Shown here: positions 16,672-27,159 of the stretch, one piece after another | Layout of the letters: the number at the start of each line of letters is the position of its first letter | How positions within the stretch are numbered: the stretch's first letter is position 1 | From: Planctomycetota bacterium | GTDB lineage: Bacteria; Planctomycetota; UBA1135; UBA2386 | Assembly (NCBI GenBank): GCA_014192625.1 | Contig: BJHM01000007.1 | Coordinates: forward strand, 1-64,000 | Direction of reading: 5' to 3' | Length of the DNA: 64,000 nucleotides | Notes under the pieces: generated by a model | Databases searched by the model: none | What the model saw: the letters and a program-made list of their open reading frames with translations, nothing else | What the model was told of the DNA's origin: nothing | Translations under genes and position numbers: made by a program

Positions 16672-17847
16672 TCAGTAGGTGCCAAACACCCACTGGGCGC
16701 CCACCGTGTGGGTGAGTGGGATCCCGCTCGTGCTGGTCGTAGTGACATCGAAGACAAAACCCTCGCCAAACATATTGATGCCGTTAAACCCTGCGATATT
16801 GGGAATCGAAATCGGCAGCGAAGCTACGCCCGCGGCGTTTGACACAGTCACGAAGTTGCTGCCGCCACCGACGTAGTTGAACAGGTCCGCAATCGGCGTT
16901 GCAGTGCGCGTAAATCCGAGTTCGATCACCACGAGTGAAAATGCGGGGCAGTTACTAACTGTCGGCGTCATGGTGGTGCCGAGTTGCGCATCACCAATCG
17001 AACTTAGTGACGGGACGCCGAACGCGCCAGCGCGGCCAGTACCAAACCGGTCAAAGCCAAACGCCCTCCCGCTCCGGTTGTGATCTAGCTCAATCGTGTA
17101 GGTCTCTGATTGCCCGGGCTGGATGGGACGGTCGATCCATTGGAACGCACTGCGAATGTCATACGGCCCAACCGAGCCTTGAGTGTTGGCAAGGTTGTAG
17201 AGCACGGTGTCTTCGAGGCGAGTGTAGAGGTCGACGTTGCCTACCGGCACATTTGTGTAACTGCCCGCCTCCCAGCGGTCGGCACCGGCGGCAAATTGGT
17301 CCGCGGTTTCGCCACAACTGCCGGTATGAAACTGATGGCCCGTCGAACCGCCGGTTGAAATGTTGGACAGGTATGCGGCACCACAATCGTCAATATCGGA
17401 GAGGTGGAAAAGGCTAAGGATGACTGGCTGCGCGCTGATGTTGGTGATTTGCATCCGGCAAACCAAGGCACCCGACGTCGGCCCAGTCGATATGGCCTGG
17501 TAAAAGGCCAGGGCGCTAATGAGGCCGCGGCTGTCAACGTTGGCCCATGTGGCAAAGCCGACCGGGCCTGCATTGATATATGAGGCTTGGCCGCCCCCGT
17601 CGTTGAATATGAACTCTCGCGTGTCGTTATTGAGGCGATAGGCCCACGCAGTCTTAAACAGCACGCCTGCCGGGTCACCCGCCGGATCCGCCCGCAGAAA
17701 GTCTCCGGTAGCCGCATACACGAGTGGCGTCGAGTTGAACTCAATGCCGCACTGAACGTTGCCGTTTGTCAGGTAAATGTCTAGGGTTTGAGCGACCAAG
17801 ACCGAGCACGGGAACACGACGCAACCGAGCACAAATAACGATCGCAT
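16672..17847 (-). CDS. Secreted protein with planctomycete-type C-terminal tail
   Basis: A 391-residue exported protein with no enzyme motif that I recognise. The ATG at 17847 is preceded by GGAG eight bases upstream and gives a signal peptide ending SVLVAQ; an in-frame TTG at 17859 is a less likely start. The body is beta-rich, with Asp, Gly and Asn segments such as FHLSDIDDCGAAYLSN and ELDHNRSGRAFGFDRFG. The end, from about GRAGAFGVPSLSSIG to HTVGAQWVFGTY, is the tail type shared by the other secreted proteins here. A surface or periplasmic location is expected. Confidence 0.75.
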   Translation of the reverse strand: MRSLFVLGCVVFPCSVLVAQTLDIYLTNGNVQCGIEFNSTPLVYAATGDFLRADPAGDPAGVLFKTAWAYRLNNDTREFIFNDGGGQASYINAGPVGFATWANVDSRGLISALAFYQAISTGPTSGALVCRMQITNISAQPVILSLFHLSDIDDCGAAYLSNISTGGSTGHQFHTGSCGETADQFAAGADRWEAGSYTNVPVGNVDLYTRLEDTVLYNLANTQGSVGPYDIRSAFQWIDRPIQPGQSETYTIELDHNRSGRAFGFDRFGTGRAGAFGVPSLSSIGDAQLGTTMTPTVSNCPAFSLVVIELGFTRTATPIADLFNYVGGGSNFVTVSNAAGVASLPISIPNIAGFNGINMFGEGFVFDVTTTSTSGIPLTHTVGAQWVFGTY

Positions 17848-18806
17848 GGGGCACTCCAAAAGTTGCTTGCCTGAAGGGACTATCTGTAAAAAAGCTCGAC
17901 ACCATGACAGAGCGGAACCAGCACAAGCGCACCCGAATCAACCATCCTGCCGGGCCTCGAACCGAACCGGTTAAACTTCATCGCTACGACTTGCTGCGCC
18001 ATCAATCTTCTTTGCCCTAAGCCGCGACTTACTATGGATCCATTCCGCCAGTGCCTCACAGCACGAACCTATCGATGATGGTGACCCTCATGCAAGCTAA
18101 TGTCAAACGGGCTACCGCTACCTGCCCGAGCTGACGAGGCTGCGCTTTTTGGCGCGCTATGTTAATTGCCGTCCCGCGGTCGCCGCGGTCGCCGAACAGC
18201 GCGCGTTATTCCGGCAGCCCGCATTATCTCGGTTAGGTCCATACTAAATACCGCCGTCCGCGCATTGCGCGGGAACCAAAAGCAATTGGCATCCGTCAGG
18301 AGGCGAAAACTCACCGGGGTCTATTTGCGCGGCAAGTGCTGCATTGGCCATCCCCATCAGCGGCGGGCCATGCGTATCGGGAAAGCTCTAGGGGTGCTCA
18401 CCAATAACCGTTGCCTGCTACAGCGCACGCTCACGATAGCTCGGCTCCGTGTATGGGCTCAGGTGAAAAACCTACTGAACAGGCAGCGCGCGCGACTCAT
18501 TGGCGGCGAATTGCGCACGCCCTGCCAGTGAAGCCCAAGTTGCATAACCAACCTTGCACTGCCGCGTCCGGCCCCGAACGGGCGCGCGGCTGCCAACGGC
18601 ATCCCTCCGCAAAATAGTGAACTTGGGCGCTACCGATGTTGGGCAGCAAAAACAGCGCACCGCAGAAAAACCGGCGGCGCGTAGGTGAAATGCGCGCACG
18701 AAGCAAAGGCTAGTCACGATCGCGGCTGGAATCGAATCAGGACTGTGACTCTGGCAGCAGGCCACGGTGGCTCCCGCGCAAAGGCTTCGTAGAATCCCTG
18801 CCCCCG
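17848..18806. other. Long gap without a supported gene
   Basis: 959 bases between a leftward gene and a rightward gene. Open frames here are short, Arg-rich and lack a start signal or recognisable motif. No tRNA fold or terminator stands out; a GC hairpin (CCGCGC-ATT-GCGCGG near 18257) has no T-run. Promoters for both flanking genes are expected here but none was identified with confidence. Confidence 0.55.
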
Positions 18807-21046
<2,240 letters not shown>

Positions 21047-21050
<4 letters not shown>

Positions 21051-22054
21051 GCAACCCAACCGCGGTTTTGTTTTGTCCAGGCCGCGGCTCCTATGGCAAA
21101 GATGAGCTCGGTTTTCTCACGCGCACGCTGCGAAAAGGGCCGGTCGCCGATGCGCTCAAAGCAAGCGATGCTCGGCGCCGCGAACAGCAGAAAACTCCGA
21201 TCAGCGAACTCGACGGCGCGGAGCAATACCGGCCAGGAGTTCATGGCGACGGGCAGAACGCTGCCGAGTTGATCTACTTCTCGACGCTCGCGCACACCGA
21301 GTTGCTGCGCAGCAAGTATCGCATCATCGCCGTCGCCGGCAACTCGCTCGGGTGGTATACGGCGTTATCCGCCAGCCAGGCACTCGACCCGACCTCAGGC
21401 TTTCGCCTCGTCGCCACGATGGCAGAACTGCAGAAGCAAAACGCGGGCGGCCAGATCCTCACGACCACACTCGGCGAAGACTGGCTCGCCGACGCAACGC
21501 GGTATAACGGCATTGACGCGGCACTCGAAAAAGTGAACGCACTCGGCGCGGATTTTTTCTGCACGCGCAGCATCCGCCTCGGCGGTCATGAAGTGCTTGC
21601 CGGCACCGAGGCTGCGATCAAGCAGTTGCTCGTTGCGTTGCCAAAGATCCGGCTAGGTGATCGCGATTACCCGTTCCGCCTCGCTGGCCATGGCCCGTTC
21701 CACACGAAGCTCTGTGAAACCGCCGCGCGGCAGGCTGCATTGACGCTCGCTGGCATACCGATGCGCGAGCCGCAATGTCACTTGATCGACGGTTTTGGCA
21801 ACGTCCACTCACCCTGGTCCGCAGACCCTGCCAGGCTGTTTGATTACACAACAAACGCGCAGGTAATCGAAACTTACGACTTCTCCGCAGTGGTGCGCAC
21901 AGCGCTGCGCGAATTCAATCCCGATGTGCTGCTGTGCGCCGGCCCAGGTAAATCGTTACGCGCACCAGTTGGCCATGTCGTGCTGCGCGAAGGCTGGCGC
22001 AATCTGCGCGACAAGCAGGCGCTCTTTGCGAGTCCAGTGATCGCGTCAGATTAG
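21047..22054 (+). CDS. Acyltransferase, malonyl-CoA:ACP transacylase-like (FabD fold)
   Basis: A 335-residue protein of the FabD/acyltransferase fold. It opens with AVLFCPGRGSYGKDE (the family usually has PGQGSQ), has the nucleophile elbow AGNSLGWYTAL with Ser near 101, and the catalytic His in AGHGPFHTKL. The Arg that normally positions malonate is not obvious, so the acyl group transferred may differ from malonyl. It is translationally coupled to the fused 2-oxoacid dehydrogenase E1 before it. That pairing suggests a joint role, for example in moving an acyl group made from a 2-oxoacid, but this is inference. Confidence 0.78.
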
Positions 22055-22229
22055 CGGCTGCGCGCAGCACTTTGCAGCTGTTTCCAGCAGGGGCGAAACA
22101 GCCAAAGGCGTTTACATCTTCGCCCCCGAAAAGACATCGAAGCTTTGCCAACAGGTTGCAACGGAGCTTTGGTATTGTCTCATGGTGTTGCGTTTCCCCT
22201 CCCCGACGAGTGGCTTTTTGTAATCTGTC

Positions 22230-22234
22230 AGGAG
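22230..22234 (+). promoter_or_regulatory. Ribosome binding site supporting a TTG start
   Basis: AGGAG followed, after seven bases, by TTG at 22242. It decides the start of the PhoX/DUF839-like gene, because the first in-frame ATG would cut off the signal peptide. Confidence 0.7.
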
Positions 22235-22241
22235 CATCTGC

Positions 22242-24242
22242 TTGCCCAACCATCGACCAGCGCTCGCACGGCACGCCCTCCTTGCACTTGGCTTTGCAGT
22301 CCTTTGCTCGAGCATCGGCGCGCAGACTCAGAACCAAGGCCCAAGCTCCTCGCGCGCGCCCTACTGCGTGCCCGCTGGGCCAGCCCATGTCGTTCGAAGC
22401 ATTACGTCACTCACTACGGCGACGGACCTGATTGCCTTGACCGGCGGCACGGCAGGTACAACCTATGAGGTTGGCGGCATGACGGACGGCATGGGCGCCT
22501 ATGACAACGGCGATGGCACCATAACGCTCCTCGTCAACCACGAGATCAGCAACACCGCTGGCGTAATACGCAGGCACGGGGCGATGGGCGCCTACGTCGA
22601 AGAACTCATTATCCAAAAGACCACGCTGCAGGTTTTATCGGGTCAGGATCTGATCCAAAACATCGTCGACAGCAGCGCGAACGTGCACAGCGCAGCCAAC
22701 GCGAATGGGATCGCGTTGCACCGTTTCTGCTCCGGCGATCTGCCCGCCGAAAGCGCGTTCTTCAATGCGACCACGGGGCTCGGCACTCAGGATCGCATCT
22801 TCATGAACGGCGAAGAGAGCAGCGTCACGGGCTATTGCCTCGCCCACGTTGCCACCGGTGTCGACAAGGGCACGTCCCATGTCTTGCCCGGTTTCAGCCT
22901 CAGCACCAACGGCTCTGGCCTCACTGGCATTGGCAGCTATGAAAATCTGCTCGCCTGCCCACACCCCCAGGACAAGACGATCGTCATCGGCAACAACGAC
23001 GGCGGCACCGGCATCATGAACAACGCGGTCGCGGTCTACATCGGTCAAAAACAGAGCGCTGGCACGGTCGTGGAAAAAGCTGGCCTGAAAAACGGCACGC
23101 TTCTGTTCATCAACGTTGCTGGCAACGCAGTCGAGATCGCCAACACCACCACACGCGCAACCAACATCACGGGTGGCCTGCGCTTCTCATTGAGTGGTAC
23201 CAGTTCGACGACATTCTCACGCCCTGAAGACGGCTGCTGGAACCCAGCCAACCCGCGCCAGTTTTTCTTCGTCACCACGGATCGCTTGGACACAGTGACC
23301 AGCACCGGCCCAAACCCGACAATGGGCGCTTCCGGACCTGTCCAGTCCGGCATGTCGCGCTTGTGGCGGCTCACGTTCGATGACATCACCAACCCGCTGC
23401 TCGGCGGCACCATTGATCTGCTGATCAACGGCAGCAAGAACGAACAGAAGGTGCAGATGTTTGACAACCTTGCCGTCACTGCCAGCGGGCGCATCTACAT
23501 CAACGAGGATCCAGGCAACTCAACCTACAACGGCAAGGTGTGGTGCTACGACGTCGCCACCAGCACCCTCGTCCCGCTCGCCAAGTTTGACCCCTACATC
23601 TGGGGGGAGCTCGCCATTCTTGGCGGCACGCCGGGCGCCCTCGCCCCGCACACCAACGACAAAGAGACCTCCGGCATACTCGATGTCAGCGACCTTTTCC
23701 CGCACAGCGCCGATGAGAGCATCCTGCTGTTTTCCGTCATGGATCACTCGAGCAACGCAGCCCTCGCCACCACTGCATCCGTGCAAGGCGGCCAATTGAT
23801 CCTGATGAAAGTGGCGATGGACGCGGGGGTCCTCGCGTTCGGCATAAACTGCGGTCAGCCGGGCATGTCGCTACTGGGCAACCTAGGTTCACAACCTCGC
23901 ATCGGCACGACCCAAACTTCGAGCCTGGCCCGCGTGCCGGTTTTGGGCCTTGCGTTCATGTCGCTCGGCCTATCCAACACCAACCTCAACGGCATTCCGC
24001 TGCCGATGTCGCTCAGCCCGTTTCGATTGACCGGCTGCTTTCTCTATCACGATGCGGCCTTTGGCCTCGCGTTTTCGTGCACGCCCACGGGCCCGACGAC
24101 GGCCCAGTTCCTCGTTAGCATCCCGAGCTCACAGATTTTCGTCGGAATGAAGTTGTACCTGCAAGCCTTTGCACCCGACCAGTTAGCTGGCCCAGCTTTT
24201 ATCATCGGCAGCAACGCGCTGCAGTTGACCATTGGCCTCTGA
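22242..24242 (+). CDS. Secreted PhoX/DUF839-like protein with planctomycete-type tail
   Basis: A 666-residue exported protein starting at TTG, with signal peptide LLALGFAVLCSSIGAQ. The middle (about 60-520) resembles the PhoX/DUF839 propeller: GGMTDGMGAYDNGDGTITLLV near the start, NHEIS, FMNGEESS, FSRPEDGCWNP and YINEDPGN. PhoX enzymes are calcium- and iron-dependent alkaline phosphatases, and the acidic EDG and NED motifs would fit metal binding, but activity is not shown. The last 130 residues (from INCGQPGMSLLGNLG to IIGSNALQLTIGL) form the tail shared with other secreted proteins here. It is likely periplasmic or surface-exposed, in phosphate or phosphoester use. Confidence 0.78.
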   Translation: MPNHRPALARHALLALGFAVLCSSIGAQTQNQGPSSSRAPYCVPAGPAHVVRSITSLTTATDLIALTGGTAGTTYEVGGMTDGMGAYDNGDGTITLLVNHEISNTAGVIRRHGAMGAYVEELIIQKTTLQVLSGQDLIQNIVDSSANVHSAANANGIALHRFCSGDLPAESAFFNATTGLGTQDRIFMNGEESSVTGYCLAHVATGVDKGTSHVLPGFSLSTNGSGLTGIGSYENLLACPHPQDKTIVIGNNDGGTGIMNNAVAVYIGQKQSAGTVVEKAGLKNGTLLFINVAGNAVEIANTTTRATNITGGLRFSLSGTSSTTFSRPEDGCWNPANPRQFFFVTTDRLDTVTSTGPNPTMGASGPVQSGMSRLWRLTFDDITNPLLGGTIDLLINGSKNEQKVQMFDNLAVTASGRIYINEDPGNSTYNGKVWCYDVATSTLVPLAKFDPYIWGELAILGGTPGALAPHTNDKETSGILDVSDLFPHSADESILLFSVMDHSSNAALATTASVQGGQLILMKVAMDAGVLAFGINCGQPGMSLLGNLGSQPRIGTTQTSSLARVPVLGLAFMSLGLSNTNLNGIPLPMSLSPFRLTGCFLYHDAAFGLAFSCTPTGPTTAQFLVSIPSSQIFVGMKLYLQAFAPDQLAGPAFIIGSNALQLTIGL

Positions 24243-24255
24243 GTCATTCGCGATC

Positions 24256-24576
24256 ATGGTCCGCGGCCACAACTCGCGCGGCAAAACGATTGCAGTCCTG
24301 CAACCGGCGCGTGACTCGGTCTTCCGCCAGATCCTGTTCAAGCTCGGCAAGGACCGCGGCGAAATGCGCGTGCTCCTCGATCCGCCAGAATTCGGACAAC
24401 TCGATCTGCACATGCAAGTGGAGAACGCCCGTTGTCGAAGGCCCCCCTTGATAGGGTCCTCATTGCACGCTCGCGAACGGGCCGGGCGACCACGCAGCCG
24501 CTGTTCAACGATTGCGCGCCAGTTAGCAGGCACGCAATGGCAGTTGCGCTGCACGAAAATCTCGAACGTAAAGTAG
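24256..24576 (+). pseudogene. Possible fragment of a FliK-like flagellar hook-length protein
   Basis: The first 50 residues, with FRQILFKLGKDRGEMRV followed by LLDPPEFGQLDLHMQVEN, resemble the conserved C-terminal core of FliK (L-x-PPELG-x-hxhxhxVE). After VENAR the frame loses all similarity and becomes Arg/Cys-rich, as if a base had been gained or lost near 24430. No other flagellar gene is in the window. I therefore read it as a decayed fragment. A short unrelated protein is the alternative. Confidence 0.4.
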
Positions 24577-24617
24577 CTGCGCCGACTGCGCTGGCGCGCG
24601 AGTAGCATCGCAGCCCC

Positions 24618-25877
24618 TTGCCTCGCCCGCCCAAACGCTCCACTACCCGTAAGCCCTCGCGCGCCTTCAAGCACCAGTTGCGGGTGCCACCAGCGCCGCC
24701 AATCGACACGCCGCAATGCCGCCACTTCGGCGTATGTGGTGGCTGCTCGCACCTTGATGTGCCGATCAACGAGCAGCTGCATGACAAGGTGCGCAACCTC
24801 GAAGCGCTACTGCGTCCGCTGCTCGGTGAAATACGGCTGCAATACACGGAGCCGCAGCACACCCCGGTGCACTTCCGCACGAAGCTGCTCTATCCAGTAC
24901 GACAAGATCACGAAGGCAAGGCGACGCTCGGCATCTACGAGCCGCAGAGCCACGTTCTGGTTCGCGTGCGCGAATGCCGAACCCAGGACGAGAGCCTGAC
25001 CGCGCTCGGTGTCTCGGCCGAACATTGGCTGCGCGCACTCGGGCTGATGCCGTGGAACGAGACCACCGGCAAAGGCTTTATCCGCGCGTTTCATGCTCGA
25101 CTGTGTGCGGGAACCGGTGAACTGCTGATGGGCGTCGTCACGCGACCCGGCATGTTCTCGCAGGGTAAAGAACTGGCCGAACGACTGATGACTGCCGCGC
25201 AATCGCTGCCCTCCGCTGCCGAACGCAGGATCACGCCAGTCGGTGTCGTGCGCAGCATCAGCGACCGCGACGGCAACTTCCTGCTTGGCGATCGCAACGT
25301 GCCACTGATCGGCCGCGACTATCAGGAAGATCGCGTCGACGGCCTTACCTTCCGCCTGCACTTCGGCAGCTTCTATCAAATCCACCGCCACTCGAGCACC
25401 GTGCTCTACAAGCCAGCCTTGCAGATGGCGGGCGATGTGCGCGGCCAGCGCGTGGTCGATGGCTACGGCGGCGTTGGCACGTTTGGCCTTCGACTAGCCA
25501 AGGCCTTTGCCGCGCGCGTCGAGATCATCGAAGACAATTCGATCGCATGCGTCGACGCTTTGCACAACGCAAAGGCCAATGGCTTGCCGCAGGTCACCGT
25601 TATCGAAGCGAAGTTTGCGCAAGCTGAGTTTGCGCCGGAGATGGATCTGCTCTTGGTCGACCCGCCACGATCAGGCCTGCAGGCGGATGGCGTTTTGCGC
25701 GTGATCGCAGCAAAGCCCAAGCGCCTGCTCTGCGTGCACTGCTCGGCGGATTCGCTCGCGCGCGACCTAGAAGGCCTCCTTGCCGCCGGCTTCAAGGTCG
25801 CAGGCATGCGCCTCTGCGACATGTTCCCGCACACCGATCACGTCGAGGTTGTGACGATGCTCGAACGCAGGACGTGA
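24618..25877 (+). CDS. RNA (uracil-5-)-methyltransferase, TrmA/RumA family
   Basis: A 419-residue SAM-dependent methyltransferase that makes 5-methyluridine in 23S rRNA or tRNA. An N-terminal CRHFGVCGGC cluster (about 34-43) matches the iron-sulfur Cys motif of RlmD/RlmC. There is no TRAM domain before it; the first 30 residues are basic. The SAM motif VVDGYGGVGTFGL is near 281, followed by DLLLVDPPRSG near 345. The catalytic Cys lies in VHCSADS and the C-terminal DMFPHTDHVEVV box is intact. The start is TTG. Whether the target is rRNA or tRNA cannot be told. It stands alone on its strand. Confidence 0.9.
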   Translation: MPRPPKRSTTRKPSRAFKHQLRVPPAPPIDTPQCRHFGVCGGCSHLDVPINEQLHDKVRNLEALLRPLLGEIRLQYTEPQHTPVHFRTKLLYPVRQDHEGKATLGIYEPQSHVLVRVRECRTQDESLTALGVSAEHWLRALGLMPWNETTGKGFIRAFHARLCAGTGELLMGVVTRPGMFSQGKELAERLMTAAQSLPSAAERRITPVGVVRSISDRDGNFLLGDRNVPLIGRDYQEDRVDGLTFRLHFGSFYQIHRHSSTVLYKPALQMAGDVRGQRVVDGYGGVGTFGLRLAKAFAARVEIIEDNSIACVDALHNAKANGLPQVTVIEAKFAQAEFAPEMDLLLVDPPRSGLQADGVLRVIAAKPKRLLCVHCSADSLARDLEGLLAAGFKVAGMRLCDMFPHTDHVEVVTMLERRT

Positions 25878-26349
25878 GAAACGGTGCCTAGGGCCGGTTT
25901 GCCCTCTGTTCCCCGCAAACTAGTGTTGCGTGCAGGAGCGTGCAGCAGATGGCGCGGGAAGTGGACAAAACGGGCGGACCTTGGACAGTCGGCTGTCCAC
26001 CGGGCGAACGCCCTTTGCCATGCGCCCACTTGGCAAGGGGACCTTGCGGATCGGGCGGACCTTGGAGCCGGGCCCAGGCGTCCGCTACCGTGGCCAGGCG
26101 GCTTTGAGGCACGCAGAAGGAACCCCATGCCCTCCCAATCCGACGACGTTCGCGTCACCCAGCCCGTCAGTCAGCCGGGGCGCATTACATGGCCTGCGCT
26201 GTGCGCAGTGTCGGCTCTGACTCATGTGGCCTTGCCTGCACAGGCCCTGGCCTGATGCCAAAGTCGCGCAAACATCTGGTGACCTATCACGGGGTGTTCG
26301 CGCGCGTAGCAGGCGACCTCGCGCCGCTTGCCCCAAGATGCTCGGTCCG
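25878..26349. other. Gap without a supported gene
   Basis: 472 bases. A perfect 7-bp hairpin (TGGACAG-TCGG-CTGTCCA, about 25982-25999) lies 100 bases after the methyltransferase gene, but no T-run follows. The phrase CGGGCGGACCTTGGA occurs twice (near 25970 and 26055). No convincing frame was found. Confidence 0.5.
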
Positions 26350-26798
26350 TCAGTAACCGATGAGCCAGTCGATGCCGTTGCTGACGATCGTGTTGCCGGC
26401 GTTGACGCCCGGCGCGTTGGCCCAACTTTGCAGGTAGAGGTGCAGGCCGATCAGTCCAGACCAGTTCGGCCAAGCCGGACTTGACTGATCTCACCCATCT
26501 TCAGCGGCACAGCCGTCACTGTCGCCTTTCGGTAGTTGCCCACTGCAACAGTGCTCGCGCCATTCGCGCGCCAACGCAGGCGCGTGCGCAAGATCGGATG
26601 ACCGGTGCCCTGACTCGTGAAGCAGGACGAATCGAAGAGCCACTGCACATGACTCGCCGCAACATGGGGGCCAAAGCCGTATGCCGTGTGGCCAGGCGCT
26701 TCCGTGTTGTCATATCGAGGCGGCAACACCACGCGGGCCTGTCGCGCGGGCAGAACTGCCAATAATAACAACGCTGCGAAAATGACTGAGCGCATCAT
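26350..26798 (-). pseudogene. Decayed secreted protein with planctomycete-type tail
   Basis: The 5' part (from ATG 26798) encodes a signal peptide (MRSVIFAALLLLAVLPARQA) and a segment with WLFDSSCFTSQGTG and RLRWRANGAST. I recall this block from the N-terminal half of large secreted proteins in this phylum. It then runs into nonsense and stops at 26451. The normal end of such a protein is found in another frame at 26350-26460: NWSGLIGLHLYLQSWA, then GNTIVSNGIDWLIGY and a stop. The middle is missing and the two ends are out of frame, so the gene is dead by deletion plus frameshift. Confidence 0.75.
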
Positions 26799-26828
26799 TT
26801 TACTTACTCAGGAAGAGATGCCTTGGTG

Positions 26829-26976
26829 CAAGCCTGCCGCAAGCAGGTGGACCGCAGGCAAACCCAATCGGCCTTTTAACCTCTCGATAGAGGGGCCGCC
26901 CAGCTGACATGCCTTCGCTCGATGACGATCACACCAATGCTGCGACTCCACAGGCGCCCACGCCTGTCGCTTTTTT
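26829..26976 (+). ncRNA. Candidate structured RNA or leader ending in an intrinsic terminator
   Basis: Three hairpins lie in a row. First, GCCTGC (26832-26837) can pair with GCAGG at 26843-26847 or, alternatively, with GCAGGC at 26854-26859. Second, CGGCC (26869-26873) pairs with GGCCG (26894-26898) around an inner CCTCT-CGAT-AGAGG stem. Third is a terminator stem at 26950-26967 followed by six T. No rightward protein gene ends just before it, and the next gene starts at 27160. It may be a small RNA or an attenuated leader of the peptidase gene. I do not recognise an RNA family. Confidence 0.4.
26950..26976 (+). terminator. Rho-independent terminator
   Basis: ACAGGCG-CCCA-CGCCTGT forms a perfect 7-bp stem, followed three bases later by TTTTTT. 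It points rightward. The nearest rightward gene upstream ends over 1 kb away at 25877, so it most likely ends an unannotated short transcript. Confidence 0.7.
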
Positions 26977-27159
26977 CCCGTAGACCGCACAGGGCATGGC
27001 AGCGAAGTATTGTCCCTCACTTGCACGCCGCGCCGGAGGCTACGTTTGCGATCTGAACAAGCCTGCCGCGCTGGAAAGCCAGCGCAATTGAGCACCCACC
27101 GCTCTCGCCCGCACAATCAAAGCCCCGCCTTCACTGCGCCAAACTTTTTGCAAAAACGC

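Noticed and set aside
17860-18806. Several short frames in the long gap, such as 18166-18531
   Set aside because: Arg-rich, no ribosome binding site, no recognisable homology; the gap is better left blank.
26951-26976. Terminator of the RNA methyltransferase gene
   Set aside because: It is over 1 kb past that gene's stop with a decayed gene on the other strand between, so it is more likely to belong to a separate short transcript.
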